A stretch of DNA of 64,000 nucleotides, from positions 124,001 to 188,000 of the forward strand of contig NZ_CALSBS010000002.1 in the NCBI RefSeq assembly GCF_943590815.1, given 5' to 3'. This document shows, one piece after another, positions 55,289 through 64,000 of the stretch; positions within the stretch are counted from its first letter, which is position 1, and the number at the start of each line of letters is the position of its first letter. The notes beneath the pieces are model-generated. The model saw nothing but the letters and a program-made list of their open reading frames with translations, made no database searches and was not told the origin of the DNA. This stretch comes from Pseudocitrobacter vendiensis. Lineage in GTDB: Bacteria; Pseudomonadota; Gammaproteobacteria; Enterobacterales; Enterobacteriaceae. Made by a program: the position numbers and the translations under genes.

Positions 55289-57809
55289 GACAACGAAGTA
55301 CATTGACGCGCTGTCGCTCACGGAGGCGGAAAAATCGGCGCTGCCCGATTCCAGCCTGCGTGCCGTGCACGAAGCGCTGGATACCGAGCATCAAACGTTT
55401 GAACGCGATGACGATACCCCGCTCGCATCCGTGAAAGCGCGTCTTGAGCAAAACTGGCCAGACTCTCTGGCCGGTGACCAGCTCATAAAAGATGACGAAG
55501 GTCGCACTCAGCTTCAGGCGATGCCGAAAGCGAAGCGATCTTCCATGTTCCCGGACCCCTGGCGCACCAATCCGATTGGTCGCTTCTGGGATCGCCTGCG
55601 TGGTCGTGATGTTACCCCGCGCTATGTCTCTCGTCTGACGAAAGAAGAGCAGGAGCACGAGCAAAAATGGCGTACGACTGGTTCGATCCGCCGTTACATT
55701 CTGCTGATCCTGACGCTGGCGCAGACGGTCGTAGCGACCTGGTACATGAAAACCATTCTGCCGTATCAGGGATGGGCATTTATTAACCCTGCCGATATGG
55801 TCGGCCAGGACCTGTGGGTCTCTTTCATGCAGCTGCTGCCGTATCTGCTGCAAAGTGGCATCCTGGTGCTGTTTGCTGTGTTGTTCTGTTGGGTCTCAGC
55901 CGGTTTCTGGACTGCCCTGATGGGCTTCCTGCAACTGCTGATTGGCCGGGATAAATACAGTATTTCCGCGTCCACGGTGGGCGATGAGGCGCTGAACCCG
56001 GAGCATCGCACTGCGCTTATCATGCCTATCTGTAACGAGGACGTCGATCGCGTCTTCGCGGGCCTGCGTGCAACCTGGGAATCGGTGAAAGCGACCGGTC
56101 AGCAGAAACACTTCGATGTGTACATTCTGAGCGACAGCTACAACCCGGATATCTGTGTTGCAGAACAGAAAGCGTGGATGGAGCTGATTGCCGAAGTGCA
56201 GGGCGAAGGGCAGATCTTTTACCGTCGCCGTCGTCGTCGCGTGAAGCGTAAAAGCGGTAACATCGATGACTTCTGCCGCCGCTGGGGTAGCGAATATAGC
56301 TACATGGTGGTGCTGGATGCCGACTCCGTGATGTCCGGCGATTGCCTGACCAACCTCGTGCGTCTGATGGAAGCGAACCCGAACGCCGGGATCATCCAGT
56401 CTTCACCGCGCGCGTCCGGTATGGATACGCTGTATGCCCGTTGTCAGCAATTCGCCACGCGCGTCTATGGCCCACTGTTCACCGCCGGCCTTCACTTCTG
56501 GCAGTTGGGTGAATCCCACTACTGGGGGCATAACGCCATCATCCGTGTGAAACCGTTTATCGAGCACTGCGCGTTAGCGCCGCTGCCGGGCGACGGTAAC
56601 TTCGCCGGGTCGATTCTGTCGCACGACTTCGTAGAAGCTGCGTTAATGCGTCGTGCAGGGTGGGGCGTGTGGATTGCCTATGACCTGCCGGGCTCCTATG
56701 AAGAACTGCCACCGAACCTGCTCGATGAGCTTAAGCGTGACCGTCGCTGGTGTCAGGGTAACCTGATGAACTTCCGCCTGTTCCTGGTAAAAGGGATGCA
56801 CCCGGTTCACCGTGCGGTGTTCCTGACCGGCGTAATGTCTTACCTTTCTGCGCCGCTGTGGTTCCTGTTCCTGGCGTTGTCAACGGCGCTTCAGGTGGTG
56901 CATGCGCTCACCGAGCCGCAATACTTCCTGCAACCCCGTCAGCTGTTCCCGGTGTGGCCGCAGTGGCGTCCTGAACTGGCGATCGCGCTGTTTGCTTCAA
57001 CCATGGTGCTGCTGTTCCTGCCGAAACTGCTCAGTATTATTCTGGTGTGGTGTAAGGGGCCGAAAGAGTACGGCGGCTTTATCCGCGTAACGATTTCTCT
57101 GCTGCTGGAAGTGCTGTTCTCCGTGCTGCTGGCGCCGGTGCGTATGCTGTTCCACACCGTATTCGTGGTCAGCGCGTTCCTTGGCTGGGAAGTGGTCTGG
57201 AATTCGCCGCAACGTGATGATGACTCTACGCCGTGGGGCGAAGCGTTTATGCGTCACGGCTCTCAGTTGCTGCTGGGGCTGGTGTGGGCTGTTGGAATGG
57301 CATGGCTGGATCTGCGTTTCTTGTTCTGGCTGGCGCCGATTGTCTTCTCGCTGATTCTTTCGCCGTTCGTCTCGGTTATTTCGAGCCGTTCAACGATCGG
57401 TCTGCGCACCAAGCGCTGGAAACTGTTCCTGATCCCGGAAGAGTACAACACGCCGAAAGTGCTGGCGGATACGGATGCTTACCTGCAACTGAACCGCAAC
57501 CGCACACTGGATGATGGCTTTATGCACGCGGTGTTTAACCCATCATACAACGCGCTGGCGACGGCTATGGCAACCGCACGTCACCGTGCCAGCCATGTGC
57601 TGGAAATTGCGCGCGACCGCCACGTTGAGCAGGCGTTGAACGAAACGCCGGACAAACTCAACCGCGACCGTCGATTAGTTCTGCTGAGCGACCCGGTGAC
57701 CATGGCGCGTATGCACTATCGCGTATGGGCTGCGCCTGAGAAATACACATCCTGGGTGGATGAGTATTCGAAACTGGCGATCAACCCGCTGGCGATGAAA
57801 GCCAAATAA
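55281..57809 (+). CDS. opgH: OpgH, membrane glucosyltransferase for periplasmic glucans
   Basis: 842 residues from ATG 55281 (E. coli 847), inside the end of opgG. A cytoplasmic N-terminal region of ~135 residues, membrane spans, then a family-2 glucosyltransferase loop with [30 protein letters not shown] and the RDRRWCQGN motif (R/QxxRW type), then more spans. It polymerises and exports glucan from UDP-glucose, and in E. coli also delays division by binding FtsZ through the N-terminal part. Confidence 0.96.
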   Translation: MNKTTKYIDALSLTEAEKSALPDSSLRAVHEALDTEHQTFERDDDTPLASVKARLEQNWPDSLAGDQLIKDDEGRTQLQAMPKAKRSSMFPDPWRTNPIGRFWDRLRGRDVTPRYVSRLTKEEQEHEQKWRTTGSIRRYILLILTLAQTVVATWYMKTILPYQGWAFINPADMVGQDLWVSFMQLLPYLLQSGILVLFAVLFCWVSAGFWTALMGFLQLLIGRDKYSISASTVGDEALNPEHRTALIMPICNEDVDRVFAGLRATWESVKATGQQKHFDVYILSDSYNPDICVAEQKAWMELIAEVQGEGQIFYRRRRRRVKRKSGNIDDFCRRWGSEYSYMVVLDADSVMSGDCLTNLVRLMEANPNAGIIQSSPRASGMDTLYARCQQFATRVYGPLFTAGLHFWQLGESHYWGHNAIIRVKPFIEHCALAPLPGDGNFAGSILSHDFVEAALMRRAGWGVWIAYDLPGSYEELPPNLLDELKRDRRWCQGNLMNFRLFLVKGMHPVHRAVFLTGVMSYLSAPLWFLFLALSTALQVVHALTEPQYFLQPRQLFPVWPQWRPELAIALFASTMVLLFLPKLLSIILVWCKGPKEYGGFIRVTISLLLEVLFSVLLAPVRMLFHTVFVVSAFLGWEVVWNSPQRDDDSTPWGEAFMRHGSQLLLGLVWAVGMAWLDLRFLFWLAPIVFSLILSPFVSVISSRSTIGLRTKRWKLFLIPEEYNTPKVLADTDAYLQLNRNRTLDDGFMHAVFNPSYNALATAMATARHRASHVLEIARDRHVEQALNETPDKLNRDRRLVLLSDPVTMARMHYRVWAAPEKYTSWVDEYSKLAINPLAMKAK

Positions 57810-57825
57810 GCCGTAATAAAAGGAA

Positions 57826-57855
57826 AATACCGGCGTTAAAGCCGGTATTTTTTTG
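57826..57855 (+). terminator. Terminator of opgGH
   Basis: AATACCGGC-GTTAAA-GCCGGTATT followed by seven T, 16 bases after the opgH stop. Confidence 0.9.
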
Positions 57856-57874
57856 TCTGACGTTGAGGTGTTGC

Positions 57875-58102
57875 ATGAAAATTGTACTGGTCATCGCCAT
57901 GACGCTGCTATTGAGCGGATGCGGCAGCATAATCAGCCGCACCATTCCAGGCCAGGGGCACGGAAATCAATACTATCCCGGCGTACAGTGGGACCTAAGG
58001 GATTCCGCTTGGCGTTGGCTGACGATTATAGACCTGCCATTTTCGCTGATCTTCGATACGCTCCTGCTGCCTATCGACGCCAGCCACGGCCCTTACGAAT
58101 AA
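57875..58102 (+). CDS. yceK: YceK, small DUF1375 lipoprotein
   Basis: 75 residues from ATG 57875, the E. coli length. Lipoprotein signal MKIVLVIAMTLLLSGC; the mature part contains WRWLTIIDLPFSLIFDTLLL, typical of DUF1375. Outer- or inner-membrane lipoprotein of unknown role. Its stop abuts the msyB stop on the other strand. Confidence 0.93.
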   Translation: MKIVLVIAMTLLLSGCGSIISRTIPGQGHGNQYYPGVQWDLRDSAWRWLTIIDLPFSLIFDTLLLPIDASHGPYE

Positions 58103-58477
58103 TCAACGCTCATCCCATTCATCTGCCGCCGCCTGGCCCTCTTCGGTATCCAGCGGGGGTTCAAGCTGAAATTCCCCCTCATCCCACTCATGCAGCGTAT
58201 TTTCTTCCAGCCACTCCTGGCGTAACTCAATTTCGTCATAATCGCCATCAAAGACGCTCTGGGCCGCTTCCCCACTCAGGACTGGCAGGCATTCACCTTC
58301 TTCGCTGTCGTCGGCAAAGAATTCAGCCTGCCACATGATGTCGCCGTCCTGCAAAACATACTTCTGGATATTCAACTGCTGAACATCCGCATCGCTCTCT
58401 TCAACAGAGGGGTTATCGGCGAGGAATTCTTCTCGCGCCGCGTCAATAGCTTCTTCAAGCGTGGCATACATAGTCAT
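58103..58477 (-). CDS. msyB: MsyB, acidic protein
   Basis: 124 residues, the E. coli length, with a very high Asp/Glu content (for example DGDYDEIELRQEWLEENTLH). Known as a multicopy suppressor of sec defects; biochemical role unclear. Soluble, no membrane segments. Convergent with yceK. Confidence 0.95.
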   Translation of the reverse strand: MTMYATLEEAIDAAREEFLADNPSVEESDADVQQLNIQKYVLQDGDIMWQAEFFADDSEEGECLPVLSGEAAQSVFDGDYDEIELRQEWLEENTLHEWDEGEFQLEPPLDTEEGQAAADEWDER

Positions 58478-58598
58478 CTTATTCTCCCTGCGATTTGACG
58501 TGGTCTCAGGCGTTGCCCGATGAGACGGGCAACATTCCGGGTATATTCAGGGAAAGAATAGCTTAAGATTGGAACGGGCAAGAAAAAATGGCTGAAAT

Positions 58599-59825
58599 TC
58601 ACCCGACAGTCTTAGCTGGAGCGCGACGGCGCAGGCTAAAGCCGGTATAAATCGCATTGCACAGCACCACCGCAGCGGTAATGCAGAACACCGCGCGAAA
58701 ACCGTAGGTCGCCGACACCGCCGAGCCAATCAACGGACCGGTTACGTTGCCAATATCGCGGAACGACTGGTTATAGCTAAACACTCGCCCGGCAATCTGG
58801 TTGCTGGCGTTATACACCAGTAGCGTTTGCACTGCGGGCAGTAAAGCGCCATCGGCGGCGCCGAGCAGAAAACGCAGAATGCCAAGCTGCAACGGATTTT
58901 GTACAAACGACATGGGGATCAACAGCAGCACCGAGAGAATCAGTGCGGTGATAAGTATTTTTTCCGGGCCAATTCTGTCGCCCAGTTTGCCCAGCCTGGG
59001 CGCGCTAAGCAGCGCGGCGACGCCAGGTACGGAGGCAATCATCCCGCTGATAAATGCAATGTTGCTGACGTTGCCGGCGAGATCGCGCACGTAAAGCGTC
59101 AGGATCGGCGCAATAGAGCCGGTGGCAACCTGAATAATCAGGGTGGTGACAAACAGGCTGAGCACCAGTTTGGGATTCTTCAGCGAGCTGATTACCTCGC
59201 GGGCGTGCAGCATCTCTTTTTTATTTACCGGAGTGAACTGTTCGCGTATCAGCAGCAAGGTCAATACAAAGCACAGGAAGAGCACCGAGGCGGTAATGAT
59301 GAAGACGGGCCGTAAACCATAGCTATCGGCCAGTAAACCGCCCGCAAGCGGCCCGAGGAGCGCGCCGCTGACGCCACCTGTGGAGAGAGTCCCCAACGCC
59401 CAGCCGCTTTTATTTCGCGGCACCTGGGTGGCAATCAGCGCATTGGCATTCGGCACAAAACCGCCCAGCACGCCAAGTAGCGCGCGCAGCACTAAAAACT
59501 GCCAGATATTCTGTGCCAGACCCATTAGCAGCATGACGATAGCCATTCCCAGCGCCGAGCGAAGCAGCATGATTTTACGGCCTTTTCGATCGGCCAGACC
59601 GCCCCAGAATGGCGAAGCAATAGCGGAAAACAGGAACGTAATACTGAAGACAATGCCTGACCACAGATTAAGTTCACTGTGACCGGTGACGCCAAGTTGC
59701 TCGACGTAGAGGGGGAGAAAGGGCATCACCAGACTGAATGCCGCGCCGGTCAGGAAGCAGCCAAGCCAGGCGATGGTAAGATTACGTTTCCAGTTTATGG
59801 GAGCATCAACATCAGAAGCAGGCAT
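58599..59825 (-). CDS. mdtG: MdtG, MFS multidrug efflux protein
   Basis: 408 residues from ATG 59825, the E. coli length; a TTG further up (59864) is not favoured. Twelve membrane spans; MFS motif [17 protein letters not shown]; closely follows E. coli MdtG throughout ([20 protein letters not shown]). Confers resistance to fosfomycin and deoxycholate when overproduced in E. coli. Confidence 0.95.
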   Translation of the reverse strand: MPASDVDAPINWKRNLTIAWLGCFLTGAAFSLVMPFLPLYVEQLGVTGHSELNLWSGIVFSITFLFSAIASPFWGGLADRKGRKIMLLRSALGMAIVMLLMGLAQNIWQFLVLRALLGVLGGFVPNANALIATQVPRNKSGWALGTLSTGGVSGALLGPLAGGLLADSYGLRPVFIITASVLFLCFVLTLLLIREQFTPVNKKEMLHAREVISSLKNPKLVLSLFVTTLIIQVATGSIAPILTLYVRDLAGNVSNIAFISGMIASVPGVAALLSAPRLGKLGDRIGPEKILITALILSVLLLIPMSFVQNPLQLGILRFLLGAADGALLPAVQTLLVYNASNQIAGRVFSYNQSFRDIGNVTGPLIGSAVSATYGFRAVFCITAAVVLCNAIYTGFSLRRRAPAKTVG

Positions 59826-59943
59826 AAAATTCCAAAAGTGAGCAGGGGGGAACAGAGAATTCAATAAGCCTGCTAATTATGCGCTTGTGTGATTGTAACT
59901 GCAATGCCAGGCATCAGCGCAGCCGTGAAGGCTGCGCTAACGT

Positions 59944-60864
59944 TCAGTAGCGGGAAGGCATCCCTTTCGGGCGCGTCTTGAAGCGACGGTGTAGCCACAT
60001 ATACTGCTCCGGGGCCATCATAATGCATTTTTCGACAATCTTGTTCATCCAGGCGGCGGTTGTTTCGGCATCATCCAGCGGCGGGGAGAGTTCCGGCTCA
60101 AGGATAATCAATTCGTAGCCTTTCCCGTCAGGTTTGCGGCGCGGCACAAAGGGCACAATACTGGCTTTCGACATTCTTGCCAGCATCCATGTGCCTGATG
60201 TTGTGGCCGCTTGCTCGACGGCAAACAGCGGCGCAAATACGCTGGCGCGTGGGCCGTAGTCGTGGTCAGGTGCATACCAGACGATTTCGCCGTTTTTCAG
60301 CGCGCGGATCATGCCTTTTAAATCTTTCCGGTCAATCATCGATTTATTGGAACGCATCCGTCCCCAGGTTTGCAGTAAATCGATAACCGGATTGTCGTTG
60401 GGGCGATAGACGCCAATGCCTGGGTTAAAGAAACCAAACATTCGTGCCCCCATTTCCAGTGTCAGAAAATGAATACCGATCAGCAAAATGCCACGTTTTT
60501 GTTCCTGCATGGCGGAGATATGCTCCAGACCGCTGGCGTCCGTCCAGCGATCGATACGACGATCGGGCCAGAACCACGCCATCCCGGTTTCCATCAGGCC
60601 CATACCAACCGATTCGAAATTCTTCACAACGTGCTGATGACGCTCAGCTTCACTCATTTGTGGGAAGCATAGCTCGAGATTGCGATAGGCGATTTTTGAA
60701 CGACGCTTCATAAAACGCATCGCCACACGACCTATGGCATTACCGAGGCGATAAATGATCGGGTAGGGCAATTGTACGATGAGCCATAGCAGGCCAATTC
60801 CCAGCCAGGTTAGCCAGTAACGTGGATGCAGCAACGCCGCGGTAAATTTGGGTAACTGGGTCAT
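59944..60864 (-). CDS. lpxL: LpxL, lauroyltransferase of lipid A
   Basis: 306 residues, the E. coli length. N-terminal membrane anchor ([20 protein letters not shown]) and the catalytic HxxxxE motif in [15 protein letters not shown]. It adds laurate to Kdo2-lipid IVA on the inner membrane's cytoplasmic face. Divergent from trhO. Confidence 0.96.
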   Translation of the reverse strand: MTQLPKFTAALLHPRYWLTWLGIGLLWLIVQLPYPIIYRLGNAIGRVAMRFMKRRSKIAYRNLELCFPQMSEAERHQHVVKNFESVGMGLMETGMAWFWPDRRIDRWTDASGLEHISAMQEQKRGILLIGIHFLTLEMGARMFGFFNPGIGVYRPNDNPVIDLLQTWGRMRSNKSMIDRKDLKGMIRALKNGEIVWYAPDHDYGPRASVFAPLFAVEQAATTSGTWMLARMSKASIVPFVPRRKPDGKGYELIILEPELSPPLDDAETTAAWMNKIVEKCIMMAPEQYMWLHRRFKTRPKGMPSRY

Positions 60865-61085
60865 GTCTTTCCTGTTTTATCGAGCCACTTCCGCTATTGT
60901 CGCACTATTTTTCCGTCAGCCAAACCTAACCAGAGTACGAGTGTCGATAATTCGTGCAAATGTTTCATTCGATGTTTTGATGGAGAGACAAATGTAGCGC
61001 AAAATGTGTGGATGTAAATTATCGATGATTGCTATATCATCCGTCCGATTTATAAATTCATTCCCTTTTGCAGGATTAGAGCACC

Positions 61086-62135
61086 ATGCCAGTGTTACAT
61101 AACCGCATATCGAATGAGACTCTGAAGGCGCAGATGCTCGCTGAAACCGAGCCACGCACGACAATCTCATTCTATAAGTATTTCACCATCGTTAACCCGA
61201 AAGCGACCCGTGATGCACTTTACCTCGCACTTTCCGAACTGAACGTGTTTGGTCGCATTTATCTCGCCCATGAAGGGATCAACGCGCAGATTAGCGTTCC
61301 CGCAAGTAATGTCGATGCGCTGCGCGAGTTGTTGTACCGTTTTGACCCTGCGCTGGACGGGCTGCGCTTTAACATCGCGCTGGATGACGACGGCAAATCA
61401 TTCTGGGTGCTACGCATGAAAGTGCGTGACCGCATTGTGGCGGACGGCATTGACGATCCCTCGTTTGATGCGAACGATGTCGGCGCTTATTTAAAAGCGG
61501 CGGAGGTCAACGCCATGCTGGATGACCCGGATGCGGTGTTCATCGATATGCGCAACCACTATGAGTATGAAGTCGGCCATTTCGAACGCGCGATGGAGAT
61601 CCCGGCAGATACGTTCCGCGATCAGTTACCGAAAGCCGTCGAGATGATGCAGGAACATAAAGACAAGAAGATTGTGATGTACTGCACCGGGGGGATTCGC
61701 TGTGAAAAAGCGAGCGCCTGGATGAAACATAACGGCTTTAAGCAGGTGTGGCACATTGAGGGCGGTATTATTGAATATGCCCGCCGCGCACGTGAGCAGG
61801 GGTTACCGGTGCGCTTTATCGGCAAGAACTTTGTGTTTGACGAGCGGATGGGAGAGCGTATTTCTGACGAGGTGATTGCCCACTGCCACCAGTGCGGTAC
61901 GGCCTGTGACAGTCACACCAATTGCCTGAACGACGGCTGCCATCTGCTCTTCATTCAGTGCCCGACCTGCGCGGAAAAATATGACGGATGCTGTAGCGAA
62001 GCCTGCCAGGAAGAGCACAAACTGCCGGAAGAGGAGCAGCGTAAACGCCGCGCCGGACGTGAAAATGGCAACAAGATTTTTAATAAATCACGTGGTCGGC
62101 TGAATACTAAACTGGGTATTCCTGACCCAGAGTGA
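61086..62135 (+). CDS. trhO: TrhO, tRNA uridine 5-hydroxylase (rhodanese family)
   Basis: 349 residues. N-terminal acylphosphatase-like domain ([20 protein letters not shown]), a rhodanese domain with the active-site loop [11 protein letters not shown], and a C-terminal Cys-rich zinc region ([20 protein letters not shown]). It hydroxylates U34 in several tRNAs with oxygen. Its stop abuts the yceO stop. Confidence 0.95.
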   Translation: MPVLHNRISNETLKAQMLAETEPRTTISFYKYFTIVNPKATRDALYLALSELNVFGRIYLAHEGINAQISVPASNVDALRELLYRFDPALDGLRFNIALDDDGKSFWVLRMKVRDRIVADGIDDPSFDANDVGAYLKAAEVNAMLDDPDAVFIDMRNHYEYEVGHFERAMEIPADTFRDQLPKAVEMMQEHKDKKIVMYCTGGIRCEKASAWMKHNGFKQVWHIEGGIIEYARRAREQGLPVRFIGKNFVFDERMGERISDEVIAHCHQCGTACDSHTNCLNDGCHLLFIQCPTCAEKYDGCCSEACQEEHKLPEEEQRKRRAGRENGNKIFNKSRGRLNTKLGIPDPE

Positions 62136-62252
62136 TCAGGCGAAGAAAATCCAGATAAGATCGATCAGGGCCAGCAGCAGACAGAGCGCGACGTAAATCA
62201 TAAAGTGTTCGCGCAGGTTGTTGACCAGGTAGTGATATAGACGCTGCATCAT
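62136..62252 (-). CDS. yceO: YceO-like small membrane protein
   Basis: 38 residues from ATG 62252 (a second ATG at 62249), one membrane span: YVALCLLLALIDLIWIFFA after a basic YHYLVNNLREH segment. It matches E. coli YceO (46 aa), which has the same HYLINNIREHLMLY-like pattern. Longer frames to 62381 are not conserved. Function unknown. The yceI-yceJ genes that lie next to it in E. coli are absent here. Confidence 0.8.
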   Translation of the reverse strand: MMQRLYHYLVNNLREHFMIYVALCLLLALIDLIWIFFA

Positions 62253-62341
62253 TATTCTCTTTAAAGGCACATCATCGCATGTGCCTGCGTTTTTGTCAGG
62301 TGGCGCCGCGCGTACCTGACCTACAGTTGCTTTCGAGTGAA

Positions 62342-62368
62342 GGCCTGATAAGCGTAACGCCATCAGGC
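62342..62368. repeat. REP-like palindrome between yceO and solA
   Basis: GGCCTGATAAGCG-TAACGCCATCAGGC just past the solA stop. Confidence 0.75.
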
Positions 62369-62380
62369 AAACCGCACTCA

Positions 62381-63499
62381 TTAATCGTCAAAACGGGAAA
62401 GCGAGAAGGGCGCCAGGTTAAATGTCTCTGGCTGTGACTGCGCGAACCGCGTGGCGATTTCACCTAATACCGTCGCAAACTTGAACCCATGACCACTCAA
62501 TCCGCCAATCAGTAACGTATTTGGCTGACCGGGCAGTGTATCAATAATAAAATCTTCATCCGCTGTGTTGTCATAGGTACAAGCCGCGCCGTGTAAACAG
62601 CCGCCAATACCGGGCAGAATATTGCGCAGGAAGCTAAAAGCCTCAGAGCCATCGGTCGCGACGCTACCGAACGGTTTGCGTCCTTGCGGCGTATTGATTA
62701 GCTGGCCGCCATTATGCTTGCCGATTTTAAGTTCATTCTCAACCGCCGGGAAACCGTAGAATTGATCGCCATTCGGCAATTCCCCCGTAAACGCCGGGAA
62801 GTTATTTTTGCGGCTGTAACGGCCATCGGCCTGGAACCAGGCAAACACTTTACGCACCGGCTGTATTGGCAATTGCGGGTAGAGCTGTTTAGCCCAGGTA
62901 CCGGCGCTGAGCAGCAGTTTTTTCCCTTCAAAGCGGCCTTCTGACGTTTCTATCGCGACTCCGTTAGCGTGATGTTCAATGGCGGTGACCGGGCAATTGA
63001 AGAGCTGCGCGCAACCCGCTTCCTTTGCGAGCGCAATCAATGTTTTGACCGCAAGCTCACTTTTCAGCACGCCGGACGCTGGCTCAAAGATGGCCTGGTA
63101 GTCATCGGGCACCTGAATTTCCGGCCAGCGTGCCATCACACCTGCGGCATCCAGGCGTTCTACATCAAGGCCGAATTTTTCCGCGCTCTGCACTACGGTG
63201 GCAAGAAAGTTGGAATCCGCTGGCCCAAGATTGACCACGCCGCTACGTTCAAACAAATCTTCACCGCTGGCGGCGGCCAGTTCATCCCACAGTTGCTGCG
63301 CGCGCAGCACCAGCGGGACATATTTTTCGCCTTCACCATACGCGTGGCGAATCAGTCGTGTATCGCCGTGGTGGCTGCCTTCGGTATGCGGCGGCATGTG
63401 GGCGTCGGTCATCAGGACATTAAGGCCCGCTTTACGGGCGTAGTATCCGGCAGCCGCCCCAACGGAGCCACTGCCGACAATGATCAGGTCATATTGCAT
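62381..63499 (-). CDS. solA: SolA, N-methyl-L-tryptophan oxidase
   Basis: 372 residues, the E. coli length. N-terminal FAD fold [20 protein letters not shown]; the cysteine in [15 protein letters not shown] matches the residue that binds FAD covalently in this sarcosine-oxidase-like family. It demethylates N-methyltryptophan and sarcosine, releasing formaldehyde and hydrogen peroxide. Confidence 0.95.
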   Translation of the reverse strand: MQYDLIIVGSGSVGAAAGYYARKAGLNVLMTDAHMPPHTEGSHHGDTRLIRHAYGEGEKYVPLVLRAQQLWDELAAASGEDLFERSGVVNLGPADSNFLATVVQSAEKFGLDVERLDAAGVMARWPEIQVPDDYQAIFEPASGVLKSELAVKTLIALAKEAGCAQLFNCPVTAIEHHANGVAIETSEGRFEGKKLLLSAGTWAKQLYPQLPIQPVRKVFAWFQADGRYSRKNNFPAFTGELPNGDQFYGFPAVENELKIGKHNGGQLINTPQGRKPFGSVATDGSEAFSFLRNILPGIGGCLHGAACTYDNTADEDFIIDTLPGQPNTLLIGGLSGHGFKFATVLGEIATRFAQSQPETFNLAPFSLSRFDD

Positions 63500-63553
63500 A
63501 GCGCTTCCTGGAATTGTTTTTTGTTAAGCCGCATCAGCATGCAGGATGATGTT

Positions 63554-63680
63554 TATACACAAAATCATTCAAGCTGTATCAAGGCGGCAAGTGAGCGAGT
63601 CCCGATGAACTTACTCACGTAAGTGATTCGGGTGAGTGATCGCAGCCAACGCAGAGACAGCTTGAATGATGACGTGTATA
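63554..63680. repeat. ERIC element (127 bp)
   Basis: Complete ERIC/IRU: ends TATACAC (63554) and GTGTATA (63680), inverted TCATTCAAGCTG / CAGCTTGAATGA, and the core ACTTACTCACGTAAGTGATT. It lies between solA and bssS. Confidence 0.93.
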
Positions 63681-63716
63681 GCAGGGTAATTAACAAGCCA
63701 GCCTGATACAAGCCTG

Positions 63717-63743
63717 AAAATAAAGAAGGCACCCGAAGGTGCC
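63717..63743 (-). terminator. Terminator of bssS
   Basis: On the minus strand GGCACC-TTCG-GGTGCC followed by TTCTTTATTTT, about 25 bases after the bssS stop. Confidence 0.88.
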
Positions 63744-63768
63744 TGTTTGATAATTATTCGTATCAGCA

Positions 63769-64000
63769 CTAATGCCTGCGATACTCATTCGCCTGGTAAT
63801 CGCCGGATTCAATTTTGGCGATGCCCGCCTCTAATATAGAAATAAATTGACGAGCGACATCGGTGGTCAACCAAAGCGTTTGACCTATTTCAGCTTCTTT
63901 CTTGCTCGATTCATTGGGGTCTTGGTAGTGCAGGCGCAGCATCAGCGCATCGTAGCTATCAACGGTGCTGATGTCCCATCCAACGAGGGGATGGGTCTGG
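63769..64000 (-). CDS. bssS: BssS, biofilm regulator (N-terminus beyond the window)
   Basis: 77 codons including the TAG stop are visible; E. coli BssS has 84 residues, so only about eight are missing. The visible part reads QTHPLVGWDISTVDSYDALM, then TLWLTTDVARQFISILEAGI and ends NEYRRH, matching BssS. It affects biofilm formation through indole/AI-2 signalling in E. coli. This gene is outside the usual open-frame listing because it is cut by the window edge. Confidence 0.93.
   Translation of the reverse strand, partial: QTHPLVGWDISTVDSYDALMLRLHYQDPNESSKKEAEIGQTLWLTTDVARQFISILEAGIAKIESGDYQANEYRRH

Overview
The window is chromosomal DNA from an enterobacterium close to Escherichia, Citrobacter and Salmonella. 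From about 27.5 kb to the right end, gene content and order largely follow the E. coli K-12 map (putA-putP-efeUOB-phoH ... serX-ghrA-ycdXYZ-csg-ymdAB-opgCGH-yceK-msyB-mdtG-lpxL-trhO-yceO-solA-bssS), REP/BIME sequences are E. coli-like, and an ERIC element is present. Protein divergence and the accessory content suggest something other than E. coli itself, and Citrobacter is my best but unproven guess.

Layout. (1) 1-2.3 kb: AT-rich accessory DNA with two unrecognised small genes and an ISAs1-family/H-repeat transposase of full family length killed by two in-frame stop codons; such elements often sit in Rhs loci. (2) 2.7-27.5 kb: the right half of a secondary (lateral, Flag-2/laf type) flagellar system. 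Reading leftward: lfgA, lfgM, lfgN, a FliB-like gene and a large three-domain glycosyltransferase. Reading rightward: lfgBCDEFGHIJKL, lafW, (lafZ, reversed), lafA flagellin, lafBCDEF, lafS (sigma-28), lafT and lafU (stator). The export apparatus, basal-body ring/switch genes and the LafK activator (lfh/lfi block) are not in the window. Three near-consensus sigma-54 promoters (before lfgB, lafB and the FliB-like gene) and two sigma-28-like sites (before lfgM and lafA) show a LafK/LafS-style cascade that also covers the putative flagellin-modification genes. The lfg operon is interrupted at several gene junctions by REP/BIME arrays and by a second ~110 bp inverted-repeat element.

(3) 27.5-38.4 kb: proline use (putA/putP with five PutA operator motifs), the EfeUOB ferrous-iron system with a Fur box, and phoH. 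The pgaABCD block found next in E. coli is absent; one unknown membrane protein sits there. (4) 39.2-42.2 kb: two complete tRNA-Ser(GGA) genes, each with its own promoter and each followed by ~180 bp rtT-like repeats carrying a copy of the tRNA 3' end and a terminator hairpin; between them lies a divergent pirin/LysR pair. (5) 42.4-45.3 kb: ghrA, ycdX, ycdY, ycdZ.

(6) 45.4-51.1 kb: a divergent and rearranged curli locus, the most unusual part of the window. The standard order csgG-F-E-D (left) / csgB-A-C (right) is replaced by csgF(-), csgB(+), csgA(+), csgG(-), csgE(-), csgD(-), csgC(+), and CsgA is 421 residues instead of about 150, with roughly two dozen curlin strand units. (7) 51.3-64 kb: ymdA, ymdB, (no clsC), opgC, opgGH, yceK, msyB, mdtG, lpxL, trhO, yceO, solA, an ERIC element and the 3' part of bssS. 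Most of this last block is ordinary core genome.
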